Assembly: GCF_026625725.1 (NCBI RefSeq) | Contig: NZ_CP113060.1 | Location: forward strand, 4,160,001 to 4,224,000 | Direction: 5' to 3' | Source: Pseudomonas sp. SL4(2022) | GTDB taxonomy: Bacteria; Pseudomonadota; Gammaproteobacteria; Pseudomonadales; Pseudomonadaceae | DNA length: 64,000 nt | Notes under the pieces: model-generated | The model's database searches: none | Seen by the model: the letters and a program-made list of their open reading frames with translations, nothing else | Told to the model about the DNA's origin: nothing | Position numbers and translations under genes: made by a program | Shown here: one piece after another, positions 25,551-34,849 of the stretch | Layout: each line of letters starts with the position of its first letter | How positions within the stretch are numbered: the first letter of the stretch is position 1

Positions 25551-26759
25551 TTAACGAACCAGGGCCGCGTTCACTGCTGGCCGTGGGCGCAGCAGGTGGA
25601 AGGCGCAGAACGCCGCGACGGCGAATAAAGTGTTCAGCAACACCATAGGCCAAGCCGAGCCATCCGCCAGCAAGCTAAGCAAGACGCCGCTGCAGGTGGC
25701 GCCGGCCATTTGCGCAAAGCCCATAAAGCCTGCAGCCAAACCGGCGCGGTGGGCATTGGGGATCACCGCGCCAGCCACCGATGCCGGCAGCAACATGCCG
25801 CCGCCCAGGGTGACCAACACCTGGGGTAACGACAGGCCGAGCAACGACAAACCAGACAGCAGATAAGTCGCCAATGTGGCCAGGGCACCGGTCACCACTA
25901 GCACCGCACCTATGCCCACTATTTTCTCGGGACCCAACTGCAGAATGCGCCTCTGGGTAAACAGCGCGCCGGCGATCAGCGCCGATACAATTGCCCCGAA
26001 GGTAATGCCGTATTGCGCCGGGCTCAGCCCGAGCAGACCGATATACACAGCCGAAGAGCCGGCAATTACCGCGAACATCGCGCCATAGGTGCAGGCCAGC
26101 GTCAGGGCCAGCGTGCGGAACGAGGCGGCGCGCAGCAGGTCGGCATAGTTACCAGCCAAACGGCTCAGTTGTCCGGCCTGTGGATCGAGTTGCCGATTGC
26201 TTTCACGGTACAGGCCCAGCACCGCACAAACGATGGCTATGCCGATCAGCAGTGCAAGGAAGATCGGCGCCCGCCAGCCGCCATACAGCACCAACACGCC
26301 GCCCAGCATTGGTGACAGGACGATGGCGCAAAGCATACCGATCACCGTCAGCGCCAATGCCGGCCCAGCCTGCGCCTGCCACACATCGCGGGCGATGGCC
26401 CGCGCCAGCACCAATGCTGCGCAGGCTCCAAGCCCCTGCAGCACGCGGGCGGCAATAAACTCGCCCATGCTGCTGGCCAGCAGCATCCACAAGGTGGCGA
26501 GCAGATAGACCACCAGCCCGGCGATCAGCACCGGAAGCCGGCCAATGCGATCCGACAGCGGGCCGAGCAACAACTGGCCCAAGCCAAAGGCAGCGACGAA
26601 AGTCGATAAAGCCAGCAGGCTGCTGCCGGGGCGGGCCGTCATGATCAGCTCGATAACGCCCAGGCTGGGGATGATCAGCTGAGTGGAAATCTCTCCAAGG
26701 GCGGTCAGAGCCACCAAAATCAGCAGCAGGCTGCGCGACGGCAAAGGATAGGGATGCAT
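25551..26759 (-). CDS. Bcr/CflA-type MFS drug transporter
   Basis: About 402 residues from the ATG at 26759; in-frame ATGs at 26780 and further up are possible and the start is uncertain. Twelve hydrophobic segments and the motif LLGPLSDRIGRLPVLIAG (~65-82) of the DHA1 Bcr/CflA family mark a proton-driven exporter of drugs or metabolites. It is divergent from the thioesterase/TetR pair across an AT-rich gap (26760-26879), so TetR control is possible. Confidence 0.88.
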   Translation of the reverse strand: MHPYPLPSRSLLLILVALTALGEISTQLIIPSLGVIELIMTARPGSSLLALSTFVAAFGLGQLLLGPLSDRIGRLPVLIAGLVVYLLATLWMLLASSMGEFIAARVLQGLGACAALVLARAIARDVWQAQAGPALALTVIGMLCAIVLSPMLGGVLVLYGGWRAPIFLALLIGIAIVCAVLGLYRESNRQLDPQAGQLSRLAGNYADLLRAASFRTLALTLACTYGAMFAVIAGSSAVYIGLLGLSPAQYGITFGAIVSALIAGALFTQRRILQLGPEKIVGIGAVLVVTGALATLATYLLSGLSLLGLSLPQVLVTLGGGMLLPASVAGAVIPNAHRAGLAAGFMGFAQMAGATCSGVLLSLLADGSAWPMVLLNTLFAVAAFCAFHLLRPRPAVNAALVR

Positions 26760-26879
26760 GGGCGTGGGTCCTGTTCTCATGGGCTGGCGTGGCTCGCCAA
26801 ACAATAATATTTTGACCATAATATAAATAATTAAATTACGCTTGTAATTTTAAAGCCACTATCCGACGAGGCCTGATCC

Positions 26880-27461
26880 ATGAGCATCCCATCACGCGAA
26901 GAAAAACTGGCCGAATGGCTCGCCGCCGAACAGGCCATACGCGCCAGCCTTGGCGCACCCGGCAGCATGAGCCTGGCGCAGGTCAGCGAACTGATGCCGC
27001 AGGAATTCTTTGACGGCATCGGCCGCGGTGAACTGCCCTCCCCACCCATCGGACATGTGCTGGATTTTGTTCCGCTGGAATGGGCATCCGGGCGCTTCGT
27101 CTTTCAGGGCACGCCCGATGCGCGCCACTACAACCCGCTGGGCAGCGTACACGGCGGTTATGCGGCCACCCTGCTCGACTCCTGCATGGGCTGCGCCATC
27201 CACACGCAATTACAGCGCGGCCAGGGTTACACCACCACCGACCTGCGCATCAGTTACATCCGCGCCCTCAGCACCAAGGTCGGGCCGATCCGCGCCGAAG
27301 GCCGCATCGTGCATATCGGCCGCACCACCGCGCTGGCCGAAGGGCGCATTTACGATGTCGACGACCGCCTGTACGCCGTCGGCTCAACCACCTGCCTGAT
27401 TCTCAGTATGCCTGGGACATCGCCTACACCCGGCACTGAAACACCGGAGCGAAGCGGGTAA
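26880..27461 (+). CDS. PaaI-family acyl-CoA thioesterase (hotdog fold)
   Basis: 193 residues. The hotdog signature is HYNPLGSVHGGYAATLLDS followed by the TTDLRISYIRAL strand. It is predicted to hydrolyse an acyl- or aryl-CoA. It is 39 bp upstream of a TetR gene on the same strand and probably shares a transcript. The substrate is unknown; the N-terminal ~55 residues are a helical extension. Confidence 0.88.
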   Translation: MSIPSREEKLAEWLAAEQAIRASLGAPGSMSLAQVSELMPQEFFDGIGRGELPSPPIGHVLDFVPLEWASGRFVFQGTPDARHYNPLGSVHGGYAATLLDSCMGCAIHTQLQRGQGYTTTDLRISYIRALSTKVGPIRAEGRIVHIGRTTALAEGRIYDVDDRLYAVGSTTCLILSMPGTSPTPGTETPERSG

Positions 27462-27500
27462 GATTGCAGGCAACATCTGAAACCAGCGGCCAGGTACTCC

Positions 27501-28079
27501 ATGCGATATTCCGAAGACCACAAAGCCCAGACCCACCAGCGCATCATCGAGGAAGCCGCACGCCTGTTTCGCCGCGACGGCGTCGGTGCCACCGGCCTGC
27601 AACCGCTGATGAAAACCCTGGGCTTAACCCATGGCGGTTTCTACGCCCACTTCAAATCGAAAGATGAACTGGTGGAAACCGCCTTGCGCCACAGCGCTGA
27701 CAAGCTGACGGCGGTCACCAACGAGATGGCCAACAGCGATAAACCGCTGACCCGCCTGATCAGTGGTTACCTGTCGTCCGCCCACCGCGCCAATCCGGGC
27801 GATGGCTGCCCGCTGCCGACCATGTCCGCCGAGCTGGGCCAACGCGGCGCACCCAGCCCGGTGACCGATGAGCTGATCCGCGACCGTCTGCAAACCATCG
27901 AAGCTGGCCTTAGCGTTGAGCATGCCGATGAGCAGAGCGTGCTGATTCTTAGCGCCATGGTCGGCGCCCTGCTGCTGTCACGCAGCGTCAGCGATCCGGA
28001 ACTGTCTGACCGACTGCTGAAAACCACGCGCAGCCTGCTGATCGAACAGAACACCGGCGACTCAGCGCAGAGTGTCTGA
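27501..28079 (+). CDS. TetR-family transcriptional regulator
   Basis: 192 residues. The N-terminal HTH reads RIIEEAARLFRRDGVGATGL and LTHGGFYAHFKSKDELVETA. The C-terminal part resembles TetR_C domains of regulators near oxidoreductases. It likely controls its own operon, the divergent MFS and perhaps the convergent SDR gene; the AT-rich palindrome at 29010 is one possible site. Ligand unknown. Confidence 0.92.
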   Translation: MRYSEDHKAQTHQRIIEEAARLFRRDGVGATGLQPLMKTLGLTHGGFYAHFKSKDELVETALRHSADKLTAVTNEMANSDKPLTRLISGYLSSAHRANPGDGCPLPTMSAELGQRGAPSPVTDELIRDRLQTIEAGLSVEHADEQSVLILSAMVGALLLSRSVSDPELSDRLLKTTRSLLIEQNTGDSAQSV

Positions 28080-28092
28080 CTGCTGAAATAGC

Positions 28093-28124
28093 AAAAGCCC
28101 TGACTGTTTGCAGCCAGGGCTTTT
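28093..28124. terminator. Bidirectional terminator between TetR and SDR genes
   Basis: 10-bp perfect stem aaaagccctg / cagggctttt with flanking A and T runs between convergent genes. Confidence 0.88.
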
Positions 28125-28142
28125 ATTGTTACGACCAGCGAT

Positions 28143-28937
28143 TTACTTGTAACGTACCGCCGCGCTGCTGTGCGACAGGTTCGGCGCCAGCTTGCCGCGT
28201 GCATCGGTAAAGGCCTGCCAGTCAGCGGCATCAGGCAGCGATGGAATGGTGATCAGCTCGCCCTGGTCGAAACCAGCCAGCGCTGCATCGACCATCTCGC
28301 CCACCTCCATGATCATACTCGCCGGCAGAGCCGAATCATCCATGCCGCTACGTTTCCAGATCTCGGTGCGGGTAATGCCGGGCAATACGGCCTGAACCTG
28401 CAAGCCCTGCGCCTTTACCTCACCATTAAGGGTCTGGGTCAGGCTCAGTACATAGGCCTTGGTGGCGCTGTACACGGCATTGAACATTTCCGGAGCCAAG
28501 GCCACCACCGAAGCGATATTGATGATTGCACCACGCCCGGCAGCCGTGAAGTTGGCAGCGGCAGCGGTGGACAGGTGAGTCAGCGAAACCACGTTGAGCA
28601 GAATCATCTGATCCACGGTGTCGAGATCGGCCTCGGCCAGCTGACCGTTCATAGCCATACCGGCATTGTTGACCAGCGTGCTGATGGCCTTGTCGGTACG
28701 CAGGCGCTGGATAACGGCATGCAGATCAACCTTGTCAGTCAGGTCGGCCTTCAGCGTTTCGACCTTTACCCCGTACTGCTCGGTCAAGCGCGCAGACAGT
28801 GCCTGCAAGCGCGGCAGATCACGGGCAACCAGCAGCAGGTCGTAACCGCGTTGTGCCAGGCGCTCGGCGTAGGTGGCACCAATGCCTGATGAAGCGCCGG
28901 TGATCAATGCAGTGCCTTTCTCGTTATGTGTGCTCAT
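28143..28937 (-). CDS. Short-chain dehydrogenase/reductase
   Basis: 264 residues. Cofactor motif TGASSGIGATYAERL (~14-28), NNAGMAMNG, catalytic Ser in INIASVVA and YSATKAYVLSLTQTL with the YxxxK pair. It is a classical SDR of the YqjQ/DltE-like group, acting on an unknown alcohol or ketone with NAD(P). It is convergent with the TetR gene and has its own upstream AT-rich control region. Confidence 0.9.
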   Translation of the reverse strand: MSTHNEKGTALITGASSGIGATYAERLAQRGYDLLLVARDLPRLQALSARLTEQYGVKVETLKADLTDKVDLHAVIQRLRTDKAISTLVNNAGMAMNGQLAEADLDTVDQMILLNVVSLTHLSTAAAANFTAAGRGAIINIASVVALAPEMFNAVYSATKAYVLSLTQTLNGEVKAQGLQVQAVLPGITRTEIWKRSGMDDSALPASMIMEVGEMVDAALAGFDQGELITIPSLPDAADWQAFTDARGKLAPNLSHSSAAVRYK

Positions 28938-29009
28938 GGAGCGTCTCCTGGCTGTGCGGGGGCAGATTAGGGTGTCTGGAGGTATAGTGCGCCAATTAAT
29001 ATTACATAC

Positions 29010-29025
29010 ATAATATGAATATTAT
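29010..29025. promoter_or_regulatory. AT-rich palindrome upstream of the SDR gene (candidate TetR operator)
   Basis: Perfect inverted repeat ATAATAT-GA-ATATTAT, 73 nt upstream of the SDR start. A similar ataatat occurs twice at 26804-26825 in the MFS/thioesterase gap, which suggests one regulator for both; this is inference. Confidence 0.45.
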
Positions 29026-29122
29026 ATGTTGAGCACAATAAAAACTATCGGCAGCTATGCTGCAAACGCCTGAGGCATAAAAACATCCGGAAAGGCCCAC
29101 TAAACGCCTGAGGGCAGAGCAC

Positions 29123-29155
29123 AAAAAAGCGGACAACCCGCAAAGGTTGTCCGCT
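29123..29155 (-). terminator. Terminator after ahpF
   Basis: 11-bp perfect stem agcggacaacc / ggttgtccgct with a 6-nt loop and a T run on the minus strand, 28 nt after the ahpF stop. Confidence 0.88.
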
Positions 29156-29182
29156 CTGGTGCGACGTAGAACGTCGAGCCTG

Positions 29183-30736
29183 TTAGCTGCGGATCAGGTG
29201 ATCGAAGGCACTCAGGGAGGCCTTGGCGCCCTCGCCCACAGCGATGACGATCTGCTTGTACGGCACAGTCGTCACGTCACCGGCAGCAAACACACCCGGG
29301 ATATTGGTCGCACCCTTAGCGTCGACGATGATTTCACCGAAACGCGACAACTCGACGCTGCCCTTCAGCCAGTCGGTGTTAGGCAGCAAACCGATCTGCA
29401 CGAAGATGCCTTCCAGCTCGACGCTGTGCAGTTCTTCGCTGTTGCGGTCCTTATAGACCAGCGCATTGACCTTCTGCCCATCGCCTTTGACTTCGGTGGT
29501 CTGCGCGCTCTTGATCACGGTAACGTTGGGCAGACTGTAGAGCTTCTTCTGCAGCACGGCGTCGGCACGCAGAGTTTCAGCGAACTCCAGCAGGGTCACG
29601 TGGGCCACGATCCCCGCCAGGTCAATCGCTGCCTCGACGCCGGAGTTACCGCCGCCGATTACTGCAACACGCCTACCCTTGAACAGCGGGCCATCGCAAT
29701 GCGGGCAGAAGCACACGCCCTTGGCCTTGTATTCCTGTTCGCCGGGCACACCCATCTCGCGCCAGCGTGCGCCGGTCGAGAGAATCAGGGTCTTGGCTTT
29801 GAGGCTCGCGCCATTGTCGAACTTCACCTCATGCAGACCGCCCTCGCTGCTCGCAGGGACTAAAGCGCTCGCGCGCTGCAGGTTCATGATGTCGACTTCG
29901 TATTCACGCACGTGCTCTTCCAGAGCGCGCACCAGTTTCGGCCCTTCGGTTTCCTTCACCGAGATAAAGTTCTCGATCGACATGGTATCAAGCACCTGAC
30001 CGCCGAAACGCTCAGCTGCGAGGGCGGTACGAATACCTTTACGCGCGGCATAAATGGCTGCAGCAGAACCGGCTGGGCCACCGCCGATCACCAGCACATC
30101 GAAGGCTTCCTTGGCACTCATCTTCTCGGCATCACGGTTGGCGGAGCCGGTGTCGATCTTGGCGAGGATTTCCTTTACATCCATACGACCGGAAGCGAAC
30201 ACTTCACCGTTCAGGTAGATGCTTGGCACGGCCATCACCTGACGACGCTCGACTTCTTCCTGGAACAACGCACCGTCGATCGACACGTTGCGGATATTCG
30301 GGTTGAGCACCGCCATCAGGTTCAGTGCCTGAACCACGTCCGGGCAGTTCTGGCAGGACAGCGAGTAGTAGGTCTCGAACTCGAACGAACCGTCGATACT
30401 CTTGATCTGTTCGATGGTCTCGGCATCCAGCTTGGACGGGTGACCGCCCACCTGCAGCAGCGCCAGTACCAGCGAAGTGAATTCGTGGCCCATGGGGATA
30501 CCGGCGAACGTCACGCCGATGTCTGCGCCTGGGCGGATCAGCGAGAACGACGGACGACGGGCGTCGCTGCCATCGGTCTTCAGGGTGATCTTGTCGGTCA
30601 GGCCGACGATGGTTTGCAGCAGCTCAAGCAGTTCCTGAGATTTCGCACTGTCATCGAGGGACGCGACGATCTCGAACGGCAGGGTGACCTTTTCCAGGTA
30701 GGCCTTCAACTGGGTTTGCAGGTTGGCGTCCAACAT
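29183..30736 (-). CDS. ahpF: Alkyl hydroperoxide reductase subunit F
   Basis: 517 residues. The N-terminal tandem thioredoxin-fold domain carries SCQNCPDV (CxxC near residue 130). The FAD part starts VLVIGGGPAGSAAAIYAARKG and has the active disulfide CFCPHCDG (~340), and the end reads GVFAAGDVTTVPYKQI. It is the NADH-dependent reductase for AhpC. It lies 163 bp after ahpC on the same strand with a hairpin between, so it is probably expressed at lower level than AhpC. Confidence 0.97.
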   Translation of the reverse strand: MLDANLQTQLKAYLEKVTLPFEIVASLDDSAKSQELLELLQTIVGLTDKITLKTDGSDARRPSFSLIRPGADIGVTFAGIPMGHEFTSLVLALLQVGGHPSKLDAETIEQIKSIDGSFEFETYYSLSCQNCPDVVQALNLMAVLNPNIRNVSIDGALFQEEVERRQVMAVPSIYLNGEVFASGRMDVKEILAKIDTGSANRDAEKMSAKEAFDVLVIGGGPAGSAAAIYAARKGIRTALAAERFGGQVLDTMSIENFISVKETEGPKLVRALEEHVREYEVDIMNLQRASALVPASSEGGLHEVKFDNGASLKAKTLILSTGARWREMGVPGEQEYKAKGVCFCPHCDGPLFKGRRVAVIGGGNSGVEAAIDLAGIVAHVTLLEFAETLRADAVLQKKLYSLPNVTVIKSAQTTEVKGDGQKVNALVYKDRNSEELHSVELEGIFVQIGLLPNTDWLKGSVELSRFGEIIVDAKGATNIPGVFAAGDVTTVPYKQIVIAVGEGAKASLSAFDHLIRS

Positions 30737-30770
30737 GGCGAATAGTCCTCAATGACAAGAATTTTGGGCA

Positions 30771-30802
30771 ATAAAATGCCCGGACGGATCGCGCCCGGGC
30801 AT
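30771..30802 (-). terminator. Hairpin/terminator between ahpC and ahpF
   Basis: Stem atgcccgg / ccgggcat followed on the minus strand by ATTTTAT. A second inverted repeat (cagcactgc / gcagtgctg) lies at about 30859-30890. Together they fit partial termination after ahpC. Confidence 0.7.
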
Positions 30803-30899
30803 CGGGCACTCAAGAGGCTGGGTAGCAGCCCTAAAGCGCAGAACAGAGATCAACCGGCTCAGCACTGCTCGGCAACGCGAGGCAGTGCTGAACAGCGAT

Positions 30900-31463
30900 T
30901 TAGATCTTGCCGACCAGGTCCAGCGAAGGAGCCAGGGTCTTCTCGCCTTCTTTCCACTTGGCTGGGCACACTTGGCCTGGGTTAGCAGCGGTGTACTGGG
31001 CCGCTTTCAGCTTGCGCAGAGTCTCGGAGACGTCGCGAGCGATTTCGTTGGAGTGGATTTCCAGCGTCTTGATCACGCCTTCCGGGTTGATCACGAAGGT
31101 GCCACGCAGAGCCAGGCCTTCTTCCGGAATGTGCACGCCAAAAGCGTTGGTCAGCTGGTGAGTCGGGTCACCGATCAGCGGGAACTGAGCCTTGCCAACA
31201 GCCGGCGAAGTTTCGTGCCAGACCTTGTGCGAGAAGTGAGTGTCGGTAGTCACGATGTAGACTTCGGCACCCGCCTTCTGGAACTCGGCATAGTTGTTGG
31301 CAGCGTCTTCAATCTCAGTCGGGCAGTTGAAGGTGAAAGCGGCCGGCATGAAGATCAGCACGGACCACTTGCCTTTCAGGCTTTGCTCGGTGACTTGGAT
31401 GAACTCACCGTTGTGGAACGCATTAGCCGAGAAAGGTTGAACTTGGGTATTGATGAGGGACAT
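30900..31463 (-). CDS. ahpC: Alkyl hydroperoxide reductase subunit C (2-Cys peroxiredoxin)
   Basis: 187 residues, full length. Peroxidatic Cys in FTFNCPTEIEDA (~47) and resolving Cys in QVCPAKWKEG (~166). It reduces H2O2, organic peroxides and peroxynitrite and is recycled by AhpF. An OxyR-like operator and a TAGAAT -10 element lie upstream. Confidence 0.98.
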   Translation of the reverse strand: MSLINTQVQPFSANAFHNGEFIQVTEQSLKGKWSVLIFMPAAFTFNCPTEIEDAANNYAEFQKAGAEVYIVTTDTHFSHKVWHETSPAVGKAQFPLIGDPTHQLTNAFGVHIPEEGLALRGTFVINPEGVIKTLEIHSNEIARDVSETLRKLKAAQYTAANPGQVCPAKWKEGEKTLAPSLDLVGKI

Positions 31464-31502
31464 CTCTGATTCCTTCTGAGGGTTAGGAAATTTACAGGGC
31501 GC

Positions 31503-31567
31503 ATTCTAGCCCCTTATTCGGAAAAAGCTTATTGATTGCCGCCATGATTCTGATTGAGTAAGCCAAT
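31503..31567 (-). promoter_or_regulatory. ahpC promoter with OxyR-like operator
   Basis: On the minus strand ATTG-N7-CAAT-N7-ATGG-N7-CAAT (31567-31531) fits the OxyR pattern ATAG-N7-CTAT-N7-ATAG-N7-CTAT at 12 of 16 bases with exact spacing. It abuts a poor -35 (TAAGCT) and a -10 TAGAAT (31508-31503), the arrangement of an activator-dependent promoter. Confidence 0.65.
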
Positions 31568-31579
31568 CGATCCGACTTC

Positions 31580-32545
31580 TCACACCAGGCTGGAATCAAT
31601 GACCAACACTAACTTGCCATTAACCCGGTTACTCGCCAGCTCCGCAAAAGCCAGTTCAGCATCTTTGACGGCGAAACTGCGTTCAAGTTGCGGCTTGAGG
31701 CGCCCTTCGGCGAACAGAGGCCAGACATACTGCTGTAAATCCTGCAGCAACTGAGCCTTGAACAACCCATCACGATTGCGCAGGGTCGAGCCGATCAACT
31801 GCACTCGCTTACCCAGCACGAGCGCCAGATCCAACTCAGCCTTGCGCCCTCCGAGCAAACCGATATTCACCCAGCGGCCATCCTGAGCCAGCAAGTCCAG
31901 ATTCAGCGCGGCGTAGCTGCCGCCCACAGGATCAAGAATCACATCGAACGGAGCAAAATCACGCAATGCTTGCAGCTGCTCCTCACCACGCAAAACGCCG
32001 CCCTGGGCGCCCAGGCTTTCGCAGTAGGTCAACCGTTCGGCAGAACCGACGCTGACCCAACAAGGGCTGCCAAAGGCTTTACACAACTGAATAGCTGCCG
32101 ACCCCACACCGCTGGCACCGGCATGCAGCAGCACCTTCTGCCCGGGTTTCAACGCTGCCAGCTGGAACAGATTGAGCCAGGCCGTGGCGTACACCTCCGG
32201 CAACGCTGCCGCTTCGGCCAGCGTCATGCCTTCGGGCACCGGCAAGGCATGCCGCGCATCGATCACGACCTCTTCGGCTATACCGCCACCGCTTAACAGC
32301 GCACACACCCGGTCGCCTACTTTCCAGTCGCAACCGGCACCCACTTCGCTGACGATACCGGCGCACTCAAGCCCAAGCACCTCGCTGGCGCCAGGCGGCG
32401 GCGGATAAAGCCCAGCCCGCTGCAACAAGTCGGCACGATTCAAACCGGCAGCCGCTACACGGATGCGAATTTCCCCTACATCACAGGCCGGCGCGGGGTG
32501 TTGCGCCCATTCCACACGGCCTTCAACGCCTTGCAATGCCTTCAC
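31580..32545 (-). CDS. NAD(P)H-quinone oxidoreductase, zinc-less alcohol-dehydrogenase family (PIG3-like)
   Basis: 321 residues from the GTG at 32545, which has GGAGG 4 nt upstream and begins with KALQGVEG; an ATG 18 nt further up is the alternative. The substrate domain has NRADLLQRAGLYPPPPGASE, and the NADPH motif is HAGASGVGSAAIQLCKAFG. Relatives reduce quinones or enones with NADPH. It is transcribed towards ahpC, about 116 bp away. Confidence 0.9.
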   Translation of the reverse strand: MKALQGVEGRVEWAQHPAPACDVGEIRIRVAAAGLNRADLLQRAGLYPPPPGASEVLGLECAGIVSEVGAGCDWKVGDRVCALLSGGGIAEEVVIDARHALPVPEGMTLAEAAALPEVYATAWLNLFQLAALKPGQKVLLHAGASGVGSAAIQLCKAFGSPCWVSVGSAERLTYCESLGAQGGVLRGEEQLQALRDFAPFDVILDPVGGSYAALNLDLLAQDGRWVNIGLLGGRKAELDLALVLGKRVQLIGSTLRNRDGLFKAQLLQDLQQYVWPLFAEGRLKPQLERSFAVKDAELAFAELASNRVNGKLVLVIDSSLV

Positions 32546-32673
32546 GCTGCCTCCATAGTGCATTTGAACCGAGCCCGGCGCTGACCGCCGGGCTTTTGCA
32601 TTGCGCCGATGGAACCTGGCGCCCTTAAAGACGGCCTAATATGCGTTATCAACTGCCCACACGTCGAATTAGC

Positions 32674-34755
32674 ATGAAGCGATCCCTACTCAGCGTCACC
32701 CTCGCCTTTTCGTTTGCCCTGAGCGCTCTGCCGCTCGCGGCGAAAACCACCAGTGACGACTCCTGGGAATACCTGCAGCCTGACCGCGAGCAAGTCATCG
32801 CCAGCCTCAACGTCGTGGAGTTGTTGAAGCGCCATCACTACAACAAGCCACCGCTGAATGACGAGCGCTCGGAGAAGATCTATCAGGGCTACCTGAAGAT
32901 GCTTGACCCCTCACGCAGCTACTTTATTGCTTCCGATATCGCCGAATTCGATCAATGGCGCACGCGCTTTGACGACCTGCTGAAAAATGGCGACCTGCAA
33001 CCGGGCTTTGCCATCTACAAACGCCACCTGGAGCGTTTACAGAACCGCCTGCAGTTCACCCTGACCATGCTTGAAAAAGGCATCGACACGATTGACCTCG
33101 ACCGCGACGAAAGCCTGCTGATCGACCGCGAGAACGCGCCCTGGGTCAAGGACATCGCCGAACTGGACGACCTCTGGCGCAAGCGCGTTAAAGACGAAGT
33201 GCTGCGCCTGAAAATCGCCGGCAAAGAGCCCAAGTCGATTCAGGAACTGCTGACCAAGCGCTACAAGAACCAGCTCGCACGGCTCAAGCAGACCCGCGGT
33301 GAAGACGTGTTCCAGGCCTATATCAATGCCTTTGCCATGTCCTACGACCCCCACACCACCTACCTGTCGCCGGACAACGCGGAAAACTTCGACATCAATA
33401 TGAGCCTGTCGCTCGAAGGTATTGGTGCCGTACTGCAAAGTGACAACGAACACGTCAAAGTCGTACGCCTGGTGCCAGCTGGCCCGGCAGAAAAGAGCAA
33501 ACAAATCGCTCCCGCTGACAAGATCATTGGCGTGGCTCAAGGCAGCAAAGACATGGTCGACGTGATCGGCTGGCGTCTGGATGAAGTGGTCAAACTGATT
33601 CGTGGCCCGAAAGGCTCTACCGTGCGCCTGGAAGTGATTCCAGCGAGCAATGCGCCCAACGATCAAACCAGCAAAGTGGTCTCCATCACCCGTGAGGCAG
33701 TCAAGCTGGAAGAACAGGCGGCGAAAAAGTCCATTCTCAACCTCAAGCACGAGAACCGCGACTACAAGCTCGGCGTGATCGAGATTCCAGCCTTCTACCT
33801 GGATTTCAAAGCCTTCCGTGCCGGCGATCCGAACTACAAGAGCACCACCCGTGACGTCAAACGCCTGCTCACCGAGCTGGAAAAGGAAAAAGTCGACGGT
33901 GTGGTGATTGACCTGCGCAACAACGGCGGCGGTTCATTACAGGAAGCCACCGAACTGACCGGCCTGTTTATCGACCAAGGCCCCACCGTGCTGGTGCGTA
34001 ACAGCGATGGCCGCGTCGATGTACTGGCCGACGAAAATACCGGCATCTACTACAAAGGCCCGCTGGCCGTGCTGGTCAATCGGCTGTCGGCCTCGGCTTC
34101 GGAAATTTTCGCCGGCGCCATGCAGGACTATCACCGTGCGCTGATTCTCGGCGGCCAGACCTTTGGTAAAGGCACCGTACAAACCATCCAGCCACTCAAC
34201 CATGGCGAGCTGAAGCTGACCCTGGCCAAGTTCTACCGCGTCTCCGGCCAAAGCACACAGCATCAGGGCGTGATTCCTGATATTCAGTACCCTGATGTGA
34301 TGGATACCAAAGACATCGGCGAAAGTGCCCTGCCTGAGGCTCTGCCATGGGACAGCATCAAGCCTGCCATCAAGCCAGAACTGGATCCGATCAAACCGTT
34401 TCTGGCCGAACTGCAAAACCGCTTTGAAAGCCGTACGGCTCATAACGCTGATTTCACCTTCGCCCGTGAACGCCTGCAACTGGCGCAGAAGTTGATGGAA
34501 GAAAAAACCGTCAGCCTCAATGAAACCAAGCGCCGCGCACAGCAGGCCGATATCGAAGCCCAGCAACTGGCCATCGAGAACAGCCGCCGCCAGGCCAAAG
34601 GTGAAGCACTGCTGAACAAACTCAAGGAGGAAGACGAGGATGCTCTGCCGGTGGAAGATGAAAAAACTAAACCGGAAGATGATGCCTACCTCGCCGAAAG
34701 CGGGCGCATCCTGCTCGACTACCTGGGCCTGAACACGCGCCTGGCCAAACAGTAA
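32674..34755 (+). CDS. prc: Tail-specific (C-terminal processing) periplasmic protease
   Basis: 693 residues from the ATG at 32674, where a Sec signal peptide (MKRSLLSVTLAFSFALSALP) begins; an in-frame ATG at 32641 gives 11 more residues. A PDZ domain lies at about 235-330 (SLEGIGAVLQ), and the S41 core has DLRNNGGGSLQEA, the catalytic Ser in SASASEIFAGAMQDY and Lys in GQTFGKGTVQ. C-terminal helical extension as in Tsp/Prc. In Pseudomonas Prc (AlgO) affects envelope stress and alginate control. Confidence 0.95.
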   Translation: MKRSLLSVTLAFSFALSALPLAAKTTSDDSWEYLQPDREQVIASLNVVELLKRHHYNKPPLNDERSEKIYQGYLKMLDPSRSYFIASDIAEFDQWRTRFDDLLKNGDLQPGFAIYKRHLERLQNRLQFTLTMLEKGIDTIDLDRDESLLIDRENAPWVKDIAELDDLWRKRVKDEVLRLKIAGKEPKSIQELLTKRYKNQLARLKQTRGEDVFQAYINAFAMSYDPHTTYLSPDNAENFDINMSLSLEGIGAVLQSDNEHVKVVRLVPAGPAEKSKQIAPADKIIGVAQGSKDMVDVIGWRLDEVVKLIRGPKGSTVRLEVIPASNAPNDQTSKVVSITREAVKLEEQAAKKSILNLKHENRDYKLGVIEIPAFYLDFKAFRAGDPNYKSTTRDVKRLLTELEKEKVDGVVIDLRNNGGGSLQEATELTGLFIDQGPTVLVRNSDGRVDVLADENTGIYYKGPLAVLVNRLSASASEIFAGAMQDYHRALILGGQTFGKGTVQTIQPLNHGELKLTLAKFYRVSGQSTQHQGVIPDIQYPDVMDTKDIGESALPEALPWDSIKPAIKPELDPIKPFLAELQNRFESRTAHNADFTFARERLQLAQKLMEEKTVSLNETKRRAQQADIEAQQLAIENSRRQAKGEALLNKLKEEDEDALPVEDEKTKPEDDAYLAESGRILLDYLGLNTRLAKQ

Positions 34756-34798
34756 ACAGCGAGCGTCATCAAAGGGTCATCAAACTGTCGTGAAATGC

Positions 34799-34830
34799 GG
34801 GGACTGGTCATCAACCAGTCCCCGTTTTTT
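34799..34830 (+). terminator. Terminator after prc
   Basis: 10-bp perfect stem ggggactggt / accagtcccc followed by G and six Ts. Confidence 0.92.
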
Positions 34831-34849
34831 ATGCCTATCGAGATCCAAC

